Positions 47,126 to 58,816 of a DNA stretch of 64,000 nucleotides are shown piece by piece (within the stretch, counting starts at the first letter, position 1; the number at the start of each line of letters is the position of its first letter). The position numbers and the translations under genes were made by a program. This DNA is from Desmodus rotundus (taxonomy: Eukaryota > Chordata > Mammalia > Chiroptera > Phyllostomidae), in assembly GCF_022682495.2 (NCBI RefSeq), contig NC_071390.1, forward strand, positions 147,474,583-147,538,582, written 5' to 3'. The notes under the pieces were generated by a model. That model was given only the letters and a program-made list of their open reading frames with translations, made no database searches and had not been told where the DNA came from.

Positions 47126-47739
47126 AATACTTTATATCAATTCTCTTTCCAAAGTCCAGAAATTCTGCACACTCCTCTCCATTAACCTCGCAAACACCTT
47201 CAGGGTCCCTTAGAGTACTTCCAGCCACTCCTTCCTTTTCAGTAGCTTCTGTTCCGTTGTAAGTGACCTTTGTTCCTTGTTTTTCTGAGCTTTTCACAAC
47301 ACAGAGTGTCCTCTGATCCAGTCGTCAGTGGTACATCCCTGGATCCCTCACCCACAACCACCACGACCTCACTGACCAGTTGCTGACAGTCCAGCAGGCA
47401 GAGCACACCATGGCCACGCACCACATACCACAGCAGATTATTTCTTGCTCAGTACAATGGCCTGATTTTTTAAAAAATGGATGATCATAAAAATATCCTT
47501 TTTGGACCTTTTGCACTTTTATTGTTTGGATGTTTCTGGTATTTGGACCCTACTATGATTTTAAATGACATTTAAGGAGTGGCATTGATGATACCCACCT
47601 TGCAAAGTTATTGACTCTAAATACAAGGGGCAATGCCTGCAAAGGCACGCCTGGCTCCTAGCACATGCAGACCCACAGAAAGTCCTGTACTTCCTCTCTT
47701 CCCACCCTGCTGAGTGCAGGGAGGGCATACGGCCCAGTG
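47126..47739. other. Unassigned sequence with overlapping minus-strand frames
   Basis: Minus-strand frames at 46,989-47,297 (102 codons), 47,239-47,424 and 47,325-47,516 overlap in different phases, as a frame-shifted coding relic might. I recognise no protein in them. The first one also runs into the L1, so it cannot be a clean gene. Confidence 0.35.
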
Positions 47740-47824
47740 CAGGGTTTTCCAAACTGTGCTCTGTGCATCACTAGTGGGCCGCAAGATATGTGTGCTGCGA
47801 ACACACGTGTTTGGGAAATCCTAT
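47740..47824. mobile_element. Possible short hAT-type MITE
   Basis: CAGGGTTTTCCAAACTGTGC on the left and reverse-strand AGGATTTCCCAAACACGTGT on the right are similar inverted ends 85 bp apart. No target duplication is visible. Confidence 0.4.
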
Positions 47825-47929
47825 GCACCACACTCTTCTCTTGGAGAATTAAAACATAAATTAGTCTGTTGGAGGCTTGGGGAAGGCCTGTGGTAAAGAA
47901 AGGTTTAATTTTATTTAATTAAAATTTCC

Positions 47930-48132
47930 CACCTTGGCTGGTGTGGCTCAGGTAATTGGAACATTCTCCTGAAACTGAAAGGTTGCAGGTTTGATTCCTG
48001 GTCCATGTGCATATGATCCCTGTTCCTGGTGCATCCAGGAGGCAACCAATTGATGTTTCTTTCTCACCCTTCCTCTCTCTCTAAAAGCAAGAAAAAAATC
48101 TCCTCAGGTGAGGATAAAAAATTTTTTTGAAA
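47930..48132 (+). mobile_element. Diverged VES-like SINE
   Basis: Head CACCTTGGCTGGTGTGGCTC, box A with changes, box B GGTTTGATTCCTGG, CT-rich arm. AAAATTTCC is present exactly at 47,921-47,929 and 48,133-48,141. Confidence 0.85.
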
Positions 48133-48141
48133 AAAATTTCC

Positions 48142-49474
48142 AACACTCACTGAACTCTTTTACTGTGTGTGAAGTACCTGTCACTGAACCAGTTAGGAAT
48201 CCTAGATCTAGTCGTTGGGGTGGAAGGCTGGGTGGAAGGTGGGAGGAGACAGAATTGTGAAGACTAAATATCTAAAAAGCAGATGAAAATGTTGGCTGCC
48301 AGCGGCTCATAAAGCATTTGGGAGACTGGCATGAGACAGCAACCTTTGCCTGGCTCCCAACAATGGCAGCCATAATGGCTTGAGTCACTTTTTCCTAGAA
48401 TGGTGCATGGTGGGCAGGGGCTGTGAGAAACCAAGGCTTCAGGATCTCCACATGGTCTCCAGGTACGCACTGTGAACTTACCACCTCCTTCCTCTTCGGC
48501 CGCTGCTGGGAAAGCAGACACGCCTCCTGAAGAGCCTGCCCTGCTTTCCACCTCTGCTGCACAGGGTGGATGCAGGAGACTCAGGCTCCAGCTTGGTGCT
48601 GCTTAATGGATGGGAAGGCCCAGAATAGCTTCCTTTCTCCCTTGAGACTTTCTAATTCTTCTGGGAGGTGATTGTGTGTCCTTTCAGGAACACCGTGTTT
48701 ACCAAGATAAGTTAATCCTTGAATTATCTGCTTAAGAGGAGATAACTCCTGAGTGTGTGTCTGCTCAGATCCCGAAAGTCACTCTGAGAAGAAAAGCAGA
48801 TGCTTTCAAAGCAGCCGCAGGGACACTGAAGTGCAAATGTGGCCAGCGCTTGGCCTGCAGGAAGGTCAGGCCCTGTGGTATCTCACAGGCAGTCATAAGT
48901 AGGTGCAATCCTTCTCTTGGGTTTATTTGTAAGTCTCAGGGAGAGACAAAACAGAGTGAAACAGAGCTGGATGCTCAACCATGTCTAAGGAAATCCTACT
49001 CATACAGGGCAATCCATGTGGGTCAGCCCTGTCTTCTAGATCTCCAATTCCCCTTTTAATAAACATGCATGTAACAAACTCACAGACATTGCATTACAGT
49101 TATTTCCATAACTTGATCCACAGTAACAGAGCTTTTTTTTTTTTTTTTTTAAATCTGGTTATAATCTAGTTGCTTCACTGAATGACTATGACAAATATTT
49201 TCTCTGGTCTTTGTAAAGTGATTTAGTATTATAAAAAATATCTTATTATGGATATTTGATTTTGAGGACAAGAAGCAGGGAAGGGTTCTTGAAGCTGTGG
49301 GGCATTTCCCAAACTACAATTTATTCTCTGTAAAACACTTGATTGCAGATACTTGAGCTCAGAATTCTTTCCCCAGAACTCAGAGAATAAATGTCTATCA
49401 TGTGAAGCCCCCCCAAGCTTGTGGTAATTTGCTCCAGCAGTCCGCGAGAACTCTTCCAGCCCTAAAGTGGCGGA
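48142..49474. other. Unassigned sequence with a T20-like tract
   Basis: A poly(T) run lies at 49,133-49,150. A 100-codon frame at 48,757-49,059 on plus is domain-free. No gene recognised. Confidence 0.4.
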
Positions 49475-50310
49475 GAACTGGATTTGCTCGAAGGTCTGAA
49501 GGAGGGCCCATGCTCAAGGTGAGAACAGCCTGAGATGATGGTGGAGAGTTGGGATCCAGGACATGTGACATCGTAGATAACCTGGAAAAAAGTCTGGATC
49601 GTCCAAAGTACATGGAGAAGCCCCTGCAAAGTTCGAAGCAGGAGCTCTGACCTGCTTTTTCAAGGAGGACATACTGTGTGGAGAGAGAATGAAGTGGGGA
49701 GCCAGTGCGGAAACGCGAGTGAGCGATGACAGAGGCCTGCCCGAGGGCAGAGGAGTGGACATGAAAGGGAGCAGGTCAAATCAAGACACATTTGATAGAT
49801 AAAGTTGACAGGACCAGTTGATAGATTGGATATGGCGGGTAGAAGAAAGGCAGAAACTGGGGGTGATGCCGAGGTGTCTGGTTTGAGTGATCGTGATGAA
49901 GGTTAGAGACAAAAGAGGTTGGGAACAGGGGATGAGACTCAGGAGCTCAGCCTTGCACACATGCAGTTTGAGGTGGCTATGGATTCTCAGAGAGGAATGC
50001 CAGGCGGGCATCTGACCATACAAAGAAAGGAAAGCTCAAAAGGACCTCTAGGCTAGAAATGGGGTTAAAGAATCATTATAGAGATTATATAAAGCTTGAG
50101 TTCCCAAGGGAGAGATGGAGAAGAAAGCTTGGAACTGAACCTTGAGAAATATCAGCATTTAGAGCTTAGAAAGAGGGAGATGATTTGATAAAGGAGACCA
50201 AGGAAGGCCAGGGAGGTGAAGGGAAATCGAGGACAGTGTGTTGTCCAGAGGCCATGGGAACGTAGTATTTGAAAATCAATGTGTGCTCAACTCCGACAAG
50301 TGCTGCTGAG
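49475..50310. mobile_element. Ancient mammalian repeat, purine-rich
   Basis: AAGTTGACAGGACCAGTTGA, then TAGATTGGATATGGCGGGTA, TGCAGTTTGAGGTGGCTATG and GCTGCTGAGAAGTCAAATAA, parallel a very common, highly diverged mammalian repeat. I am unsure whether it is L2- or MaLR-internal-derived. Confidence 0.5.
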
Positions 50311-50429
50311 AAGTCAAATAAAACAAGGCCACAGACTTGTCTTTTTGATTCAGCAACATAGAAAAGTCACTAGAAGCCTTGTCCAAAGCACTATCAGGTG
50401 AATGGTGAGGTGGGCACCAGACTGCGGTG

Positions 50430-51040
50430 GGTGGAAGAGTAGGTGACTCAAAATAAATTTCAGGTACAATAAAAGTAAAACCATGAGAACAAAACTATAA
50501 AAATATTGTAAGAAAATATAGGAAAATATATTTTGTAATCTTAGGGGTAGAAGGGCTTTAAAAGAAACACAAAATGATAAATTTTGACTATATATCAATA
50601 ATTAAAAACTTCCACATGACTAAAAAAGCCATACACAAATTTCAGGGGAAAAAATAAGCTACAGATTTTGATGTGCAAATATTATCTATTTGTAATTATA
50701 CAACAGAAAAGAATTAATATTCAGAATTTATAAAGAATTTCTATAAATTAAGAAAGGAAGGATAAATCATCCAATAGAAAAATGACAGAGATATAAAAAG
50801 GCATTTGCAGAATAGAAAAACCAAACGGCCAATAAATAGATGAAGAGAAGCTCCCAGAGACACGTTCCTAAGAGCTGGTAAGGGCTGTGGGGACTAGATG
50901 CTTTCGGATGTGGTTGGTCACGGTGGGAGTGTAAATTAGTACGGCCGAGGAGGGCAGGCACTATTTATTAGCAAAATCCACTTTGTATGGCATGCCCTTC
51001 AGAAACACTTGCATGTGTGTAGAAGGTGGTTCATTGCTGC
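50430..51040 (+). mobile_element. L1M ORF2 end, diverged, sense
   Basis: AAACCATGAGAACAAAACTA, ACATGACTAAAAAAGCCATA, CCAATAGAAAAATGACAGAG and AGTGTAAATTAGTACGGCC keep L1 ORF2-end order with many changes. Confidence 0.65.
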
Positions 51041-51055
51041 GTTTGTAATAGACAG

Positions 51056-51390
51056 ATGCAGTCAAAGGCCTCAGCCAGACAGCTTTTCTTTCTGAAGCTC
51101 TGGGTCCTCTTAGAAGCTCACCCAGAATCAGTCCGTTGAGGCTGCAGGACTGAGGCTCCCATTTTCTTGTTGGCTGTCAGCTGAGGGCTCCTGTCTATTC
51201 TGTAAGCTGCCCACAGACCCTGCCACATGGCCCCTCATAGTGCAGCAGCGTGCCTCTTCAAGGTCAGCAGGAGGATCTCTCTTTTCAGGACAATCTACTA
51301 AGATGGACTCTTACAGTCGTATTCAGTGTATTCAAGGGAGTGACCATTCACGCCATCAGGCAAAGTTGGAAAATATCAAGGAAGTTACTA
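51056..51390 (-). mobile_element. LTR-like old repeat, antisense
   Basis: GGCTGCAGGACTGAGGCTCC, TTTTCTTGTTGGCTGTCAGC and CAAGGTCAGCAGGAGGATCT, then a part with CAAGGGAGTGACCATTCACG, parallel an antisense LTR-like repeat. The left part of the splice-flanked cassette at 51,289 lies inside it. Confidence 0.6.
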
Positions 51391-51425
51391 ACAAAGTCTT
51401 GGAAATTCTTCTGGTCCGGTCTGAA
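51289..51425 (+). other. Splice-site-flanked open cassette (possible exonised repeat)
   Basis: A strong-looking acceptor (CTCTCTTTTCAG, AG at 51,287-51,288) precedes, and a consensus donor GTAAGT at 51,426 follows. An ATG at 51,303 opens 41 codons that end exactly in phase 0 at the donor. The protein MDSYSRIQCIQGSDHSRHQA... has no domain I know. Because the left half derives from an old LTR-like repeat, chance or exonisation is more likely than a conserved gene. Confidence 0.25.
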
Positions 51426-52900
51426 GTAAGTCTGGCCTTTGGTGATCTTTTGCTTATGAATTCAGCTTATTTCATAGGAGATTAGAAAAACTCAGTTGTA
51501 TGATATCAGTACTCTGTATCTTTCATCTTCAACTTCTAGAAAAGGTTGACTTCCCCAAAACTTTACCTTTTGATCAGACCAAAAGGGTAACCAAATGAAG
51601 TAAACTAAGCTATGAAAAAACAGCCCCTGAACCTCTCAGCTTCCTGCTCGCTCTCTGCCCTGCTGCTGTGTGGACACACATTTCCTTAACTTCCTGTCTC
51701 CTGGAGAACACTGGGAAATGCTGTCAAAAGCAAGGTGTGTGCAGGATTTTGCAACCTGGGCTTTGCTTTTCTTCATTTCCATGCGGATAGCCTTCTTTTC
51801 CATCAGTGATGTAGGACTTAATTAGGACTGAGTAGAACCAGCAGTAGAAATATGTATATAGGGCCTGGGATTTCCTGCAGAGCTTGTCATCTTTGGAACA
51901 TTCTCAGTGGAAATAAAAGGTACCCTTAGCCCCCTTGGTCCCTGCAGCTATGATAACACAAAGCTGTGTTCTTTGGACACTTCTTGCTGCCCCAGCAGTT
52001 CATAAGAGATTTCCTCTTTGTCATTAAGCCACCATCGTGAGCAAATTGTTTTGTCAGTTGGCCAGGACCTCCAGATCCTCAAGGATCACATTATCAGGAA
52101 ACTCCAGCTGCGTGTGTGGGGGTGGGGTGGCCATGCTTTAAAGAAAGGTTCATTTTTGTTTCAAGTTGTCATAATCTTTATTGAGTTTAACAACATTAGA
52201 TGAAAACATATCCAGGGGTGTTTCTACATCTGGAACTTAGCTGTCCCGCTGAGGATAGTCCGGGTGACTCCAGGGAATAACCATGGAAGACAACCCGGAA
52301 ATTATTCTCTGAGCCAGAGAAAGAAGTCTGCATTGTACCGAGATGCTCAAAGAATATCAGACCCTGTGTCAACCCCACATATGTCCGGGGAGTAATCAGA
52401 CTCTCCCAGGGCCCAGTTGTCTTCACCTCACCCAGCTGTGGCTCGATTTCTATTCATTCCTTAGGCCCGGCCGGCCTGTGCCCTACCCAGCATCTGTGCT
52501 GGCAGGAAGTACATATGAAGTCTTTAACCAAGGCTGGCTGACTCATTGTACTCAGATCTTGGTGCTGCCTGTGGCTTAATTTGCTTAGTTCTCTGGGCTC
52601 CCCATATGTTCTTGGCCAATGCCCGCCACTTCATCCCTGACTTTGGCTCAACCATCCATATTCTGGTTCACCTGTCCTCTGCTACTTTACATCTTGGTTC
52701 CACCACCTGTGCTCTAGCCTGGTTTTGATCTTTGGTTGTCACATGGTTCCTAACCGTGAACTGTCCCTTTTAGAGCCCAGACCCTGGTCTTTTTGCAGTT
52801 TCAGTGCCCACTGACACCCAAAGCCCACCCGCGTCACGTTGTCAGGTTTTCATATCAAGGCACCCTTATCCCATCCGTGGCTTTACCCCACCTTCCCCTA
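51426..52900. other. Unassigned sequence
   Basis: Single-copy-looking text with no recognised gene. Short frames between 52,018 and 52,728 carry no domain. Confidence 0.4.
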
Positions 52901-53101
52901 CAGGGGTGTCTACCCTTTTGGCATCTCTGGGCTGCACTGGAGGAAGAAGAGTTGTCTTGGGCTACACATTAAATACACAAACACTAATGAAAGCTGAGAA
53001 GCAAAAACAGGTTTTAAGTAAGTTTCTGATTTTTGTTTGGGCTGCATTCACAGCCATCCTGGGTCACATGTGGCCCCTGGACTGTGGGTTGGACACCCCT
53101 A
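52901..53101. mobile_element. hAT-type MITE
   Basis: The left end CAGGGGTGTCTACCCTTTTG and the reverse-strand right end TAGGGGTGTCCAACCCACAG are similar TIRs of the same style as 41,471. About 200 bp, non-coding. No convincing 8 bp duplication remains, so it is older than that copy. Confidence 0.75.
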
Positions 53102-54589
53102 CTAGGGTGAAGCTCCAGCTCAGGGAAGAGTGGGGTGAAGAATGTGTCTGCTGCCTACATTTCCTGGTAATGTACACAGCTGAACGTTCAATGGTGTGAT
53201 TTGGACTATAAAGTAAGTATGGATGTCAAAATAAACTCATCAAAGTAACGGGATCACAATGGTACCATAAAAGCATACCCTCCTGCTGCCCATGGCTTAC
53301 ATGATAATAACTGTCATACGTCGACATTAATAGCTCTCATTTTGTAGTATTTCCAAGTTTAAAGAGCACCTTTACACCTCACACTTAATTGATTCTAAAA
53401 TTGTAAGATACGCTTTTAAACATATAATTTAACATTTCTGAAATCTATGTGCATCTCACAGTCAGTGTTTTACAATCACTACAGTCCAGTGTCAGTTGTC
53501 CCCTCATTGTCCTTACCTGCGCCTTAAAAACGCTGGCAGCAGCGTCTGCAGCAGGGGTGGCAGCTGCAGGAGAAGTCCAGGGACATTCATCTCGTAACTC
53601 CTAGGGACCAAATTCCTTGGTGGGGGGAGGGAGGGAATGATGGTGAATGGGATGGTTTTGGCAATTCTAAAAGAGGAAGTCACAGGAAGGCAGACTCTAG
53701 ATAATTGTAGAGCCAACTTAGGAGCCCAGCACCATTGGCTCTTAGCTCTTCGATGAATTCTCTTAAGAAGTGCTGTTAGCACTGAAACTCTTCATGGCCC
53801 AGGGGGCAGTTTATGGGGAACAATACAGATTTCAGTGACTTTGAGTCAAGAAGCAATTTGGAAAAGTTTGATAGTGAATGTGAAGATAGTTCTTATTTAT
53901 TTCTCTTGTGGTTTCCTTTTTATATAGGCATATGGATTATAAAACCTATGTCTAAATACAAAAACAGCTCTTCTAATACATATAGGATGGAAATTCTCCA
54001 TAATAAGAAAACACTGTCTTACTTTTGGCAGTGTTTCCTCTTTCTTTGGAAGTGGTGCACATCACAGAGAGGTGCACCGTGGCCACGAAATATGCATGCC
54101 ATTTGGTCTCTGGGAAGTAGGAGACAGTTTGTCCTCTAGTGTGGCCCACTGGTCATGACATGGGTTCTGAGTTGGTAGGACTTAACAAGGATATGTCAGT
54201 TTCCTTCTGCACCGCTGGATCGACTCGGCTCTGGCCACAGAACATCCTTTACTTCTCTCTTTTGAGGTATAGTAACCACCTACATCAGGACCCAGGTTAA
54301 TAAATGCTTTTAAAATCACTGTGCCTTGGAAGAAGCCAAGCTCAGAGATGAATAGTGAAGAGTACATCAAAGTACAAAACCTCTGCCAATGTTCACAATG
54401 CAGAGGAGGACTATCAAGCCGTTCACTGCTGGGCCAGCAGCCTTGAAGTGTAAGGAAAGTGTGTGATGAAGAAATATAACCAAACACACTGGGACCACAG
54501 CTACCCTTCATATCTGCACAGTATGCTGCCAAGATTTTCTTTTAACCATAACATTCAATACTTAATCTCTTTGGGGAAAAGACTAATAT
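53102..54589. other. Unassigned sequence
   Basis: Frames at 53,813-54,139 (+) and 54,182-54,532 (-) exceed 100 codons but show no domain or exon borders. Nothing else recognised. Confidence 0.4.
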
Positions 54590-55068
54590 GTTATTGTTAT
54601 GGGCTCTAATACATCTATTTTCCTCCCCAGAAGGCCATCCTGGTTTCTCTCTCTCTCTGCTTGTCTCCACTATGGAGGCCAAGGGGGCCAAACACATCCT
54701 CCATCTGCCTCTTGCTATAGCCAGGTTGGCCCAGTGATCTAAGCTTCACCAATCAGACGCTTGCTGTTAGACACTTTGGATACTGTGTGTGTGACATAAG
54801 GAAGGAGAGGAGTTCCAGAGATCAGGTGCATCACAATGATGCCAGTTGTTGTCAAAGTGATGTCTTGATTACATTGTACCTATAACAGGCTGTTGCTTGG
54901 CTTATTCTTTATGACCCTTCTCTCCAGGCCTTTCATGGTTATTGCAGGGTCAACCCTGTTCTTTCAGCTTCCCATCAATTCTAAGGGCCTCAAATCTTAT
55001 TCCTGTATTGCTTGCAAGAGCCAGAGCCAGTTTCTATTACTTGCTACTAAGAGTCTGACTGATTCATT
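54590..55068 (+). mobile_element. LTR-like old repeat, sense
   Basis: CACCAATCAGACGCTTGCTG, GACATAAGGAAGGAGAGGAG, ATAACAGGCTGTTGCTTGGC and the end TTGCTACTAAGAGTCTGACT follow a recurring old mammalian LTR-like repeat. Subfamily unnamed. Confidence 0.5.
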
Positions 55069-56648
55069 AGCATCTCGTGGGACAAGAGGCACCACAAAGG
55101 ACAGGAGAGCCTGCAGAATTTTCCCCAGTGTCCTCTTTTCATCATTAGGGGAAAAAGGTGAAGGAATGGACTTTTCCTCTGGAGATCTTTAAGAACATGA
55201 TGGTGCTGCATCGGACATACAGTGGTCCTACCACAAGGATAATAGATGTGACCTTTCATGGTTTTCCCTTCCCAGTATTAGGTGACCTATGGATGCTACA
55301 GAAATTCAGCAGAAGAATGTAGGCTAAAGTAGGCAGAAGTCCCTGTGCCCACTAACCTTCATCCTATCTTTTCCTCCCTGAGTTGCCAAAAGAGAGAAAG
55401 CCAGATTTGTTTAATTTGAAAATTAAAGTCCCTTTCAAGGTTTTGCACATACCTTAGCCTTGCCAGGCCAAGAACCCCCCCCCCCCAGTGAAATATCAAT
55501 GTGTGCGGTTTTTGGCAGCAGTTTTGGACACACAGATGTGCATCCTGGAAGGAGGTGGTGGTGGGTGTGTATGCATTTCTTCGGTGTTCTAAAATGGTCC
55601 CTTTATTGATAAAGTTATTCTGGACATTTTGTTGCATATTGAATGGAAAATGGCAAAACAGAAGTGGCAATCAAAGGCACATCTTAGAGGAAAGATTCGT
55701 GCACGCCAGTCTCCGAAGTTGAATCTTGGTTGGCGCTCTTGGTGAACTATACAAATAACATTCACCAACACAGGAAGATTTGGAATTGTTCGTATCTGAA
55801 GGTGGTCTGGAGGTGCTCTGCAGTGCTGCCCTTGGTCCTCTCTGAGGTGCTGGAGGATGGGATGGGGGACTGTTGCCATGGTTTCTGAAGTCCCAATGCA
55901 GTTGTCAATTCCAAGTCAATGCTTTGCTTTCCATGGAAATTAAACTTCTGAATCCTCAACAGGAGAATCCAAAATGTGAATTATTCTCCCAGTAAAGGTG
56001 ATACATTGGACTGGCTGGGCATATTTTTTAGGCAGCTGGCCAGGCTTAGCAGTTCAAGTTTGGATGCTGAATTAGCCTCAGAAGAACTCAGCAGGTGTTG
56101 ACAATGTGGTTCTGGCCAAGACAGTCAACGTGTGGGCCATTGAACTCCTCCTCCTTTTCCTCAGTGTTAGAAGAAAGGAATGTAAAAGGGTCTTTCCAGT
56201 AAGTTTTGCTCGAAAATTGGCAGGAGAATTTGGGGCAAAGGTGCAGGGTTCACTTGCCCAGTAACAAATGTTTTTATTAATTATGTGTTAGCTAAAGAAA
56301 GATTAAAGATGAATACTTCCAAAATTAGAACATGCCATAAGAAAACTAGAGCTCACTGGTAAGCATCACAGACAAAGAGCAAGGCTAAGGTAGTCACCTC
56401 TGGCAGCTCTTCTTAGTTCCACATTTAGGGATGTTTAAAAATGAAATTCAATACCTTAAGCCTTATTTGCACACACCTCAATATGGGAAGGGTTGGCAGG
56501 GAGATGAAAATGAGGTCCTGTCACAGTGTGAAGTAAGAGACGTGGCAGGGGGCTGAGGAACCCAATTGGGAAAGGGGTAGGGTGCCCTGAAATGGTGAGT
56601 GAGAGGTGTTTGGGACAAGCCTAACCTCCCTCATCTGTTTATCTCGAG
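55069..56648. other. Unassigned sequence with C11 tract
   Basis: A run of about 11 C lies near 55,476-55,486. Nothing else recognised. Confidence 0.4.
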
Positions 56649-56826
56649 CAGTAGTCCTCCAATTTCATGTGCCTGAGTTACCTGGGGGTGTGTTACAATA
56701 CACACTGCTGGGACCCACCCTCAGCGTTTCTCAGGCCTGGGCTGGGGCCCGGGAATTTGCACATCTAACAAATTCCCTGGCGAAGCCGCTGATGCTGATC
56801 TAGAGACCACACGTGGAGAGCCACTG
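56649..56826 (+). mobile_element. MER5A-like hAT-Charlie MITE
   Basis: CAGTAGTCCTCCAATTTCAT, CTGCTGGGACCCACCCTCAG, the CTGGGCTGGGGCCCGGGAAT core and an end GGAGAGCCACTG fit MER5A in length (178 bp) and order. The flanks ATCTCGAG and ATCCAGAG look like a decayed 8 bp duplication. Confidence 0.85.
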
Positions 56827-57390
56827 ATCCAGAGCCCTGTGTTGGTTACAGTGAGTGTGAGGCAGAATAGGGAGCCTCAAGATGCCTACGGTTTGCTATT
56901 ACCCACGGCTCTCTTAGTACCTGGTTTGTAAACCTACTTAAGTTTGCACTTGAACCCAAATTTTATAGGCACTTCTAAAGTCTCAGGGAGTAACTCTTAC
57001 AAGAAAGTCAAGTATCTTTCTTGACTCCTTAGAATCCTCTGGAACTTATTTCCTGACTTAGGGAATATTTCTACACATAGAAGATTTTAGAACTTTTCTC
57101 TTGGAGACTAAAGAGTAACACACAGGGAGAAAGACCAGGCCTGGTTGTCCTTGCCACTGAGTAAAAATGAGAAAAGGTGGCTCTGAGAACAGAGATGGTG
57201 GAACAGTTCATTTGGAGCAATCTTGATATTTTCAAGGTGCTGGCAACATCCGTCCTTTGAGTCTCAAAGTCCTTGTCTTTGACATGCGACTCCAGGTGCC
57301 CTGGCGGACTGCTGGTAGCTGTGTGTGTGTGTGCATGGTGGGGGGACTGGAGGGAGAGTGGGTGACGTTTTGGCTTTCATTGGTTTAGAT
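56827..57390. other. Unassigned sequence
   Basis: A short GT run lies at 57,320-57,333. Nothing else recognised. Confidence 0.4.
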
Positions 57391-57654
57391 CAGTGGTTTT
57401 CAGGGTGCTGTGGGATGCTGCTGTGCTGCAACAATTTTAAAACATCAAATACCAGCTATTTAGTCCGGGACACTGACCTCTTCTCCCTTAGATTGTCAAC
57501 TAAAAAAATGACAACAGCCAATGCAACTTTAGCTGTCTGGTGTGAGTGAATCAAAATTATACATATTCTTTTGTCAGATTGGCAAAGGGTGTACTGCAGA
57601 ATTTCAGTAATTAGTTTGTGTGTGCCTTGGGTTGAAAAAGGTTGGAAATCTCTG
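57391..57654. mobile_element. hAT-type MITE with near-exact 8 bp duplication
   Basis: CAGTGGTTTTCAGGGTGCTG on the left and reverse-strand CAGAGATTTCCAACCTTTTT on the right are hAT-style ends. GTTTAGAT (57,383-57,390) and GCTTAGAT (57,655-57,662) differ at one base. Non-coding. Confidence 0.82.
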
Positions 57655-57767
57655 GCTTAGATGGATTCTTCTTGTTATAAACAACCCAAGGACTTCTGCC
57701 CCTTAGTGAGTCCAGCAAGGTTCGGGCCAGGTAAGCGTGGAGGGACACGCGCGTGTGCACTTTAGAA

Positions 57768-58816
57768 CAGCAGTCTCCGCTGCTCTGCTCCGAGGACCTC
57801 TTTGTAGTCTTACAGAGCTTCAGTGTATGCGAATAATATCTGTTAATATTTGTCATATTAAAAATTAAAACTTGAGAAATTTAAAAAGTATTTATTAATT
57901 TTATTTAAAAATAACTACAATAGCAACACATGTTACCTTTTAAATATATTTTTTAATTAAAAACCCTATATACTTTTGCCCTGGCCGGTTTGGCACAGTT
58001 GGTCGGGTGTAGTCCCGCAAACCAAAAGGACACCGGTTTGATTCCCGGTCAGGGAACGTGCCTGGGTTGCAGGTTTGATCCCAGGTTGGGGCGTGTATGG
58101 GGGGCAACCAATTGATGTTTCTCTTTCACAATGATGTTTCTTTCCCTCTCTTTCTCTCTCTCTCCCACTCTCTCTCTAAAAAAATTAAATAAAAACTATA
58201 TTTTAAAAAACAAATAACTTAGAAGAGTAGCATTGCTTTACATTTTTGCCAGTCTTTTAAATGTCTGGTTTAATAGAAGACAACTAGATTCTCTGCTACA
58301 GTAGCTTGAAAAAGGAGGAGCATTTTACCAGCCTTTTCAGACAATTGTGGATATCTTTTTTGTTACTATATCAACACTGAACAAATGGTAGTTTCTTAAG
58401 AAGTCAGTTGCAGTGTAGAATCTAGAACCATTTCCAGGAAACAGCCACGCTCTCCCACATTCAAGTCCACTGGTCTTCCCTGCCCTTTGAACAGACCTGT
58501 CCTCATATTCAATGTTGGAGACGTAATAAAATTAATAATATTTACTGCTTCAACTAGGGTCTCCTTCACTGGGATGTTTTCCCCCTCTGAGTTTGTGGTG
58601 ATGAAGGACACAAAGTCTGCTCATAGCTGGTGCCATTGTCTTTGTGTCCTAAGCCATCGGCAGTGTTACCCACCACTGCTGCCGCGAGAATGTCAAGAGA
58701 GTGGAAAAGGTGAATAACATGTTTGTATCATTAGGAAAATAGTGTTGGCTCCATGGATTCTTTGCAAAGGTCTCAGTGACCCCCAGAGGTTCGTGGACCA
58801 AACGCGAGAACCATTG
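57768..58816. mobile_element. Larger hAT-type element with nested SINE
   Basis: The reverse strand of the right end reads CAATGGTTCTCGCGTTTGGT, with GAACCTCTGGGGGTCACTGA, a typical hAT-Charlie-like terminus. The left end CAGCAGTCTCCGCTGCTCTG is its degraded partner. The interior includes GGTTTAATAGAAGACAACTA and CAGACAATTGTGGATATC, which I associate with an old DNA transposon. About 830 bp without the SINE. No transposase frame survives. Confidence 0.6.
57979..58194 (+). mobile_element. VES-type SINE nested in hAT element
   Basis: CCCTGGCCGGTTTGGCAC head, box B GGTTTGATTCCCGG, a partly duplicated ATTGATGTTTCTC arm and a CT-rich end before AAATAAAAA. CTATAT at both sides may be the remains of the target duplication. 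Confidence 0.9.
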
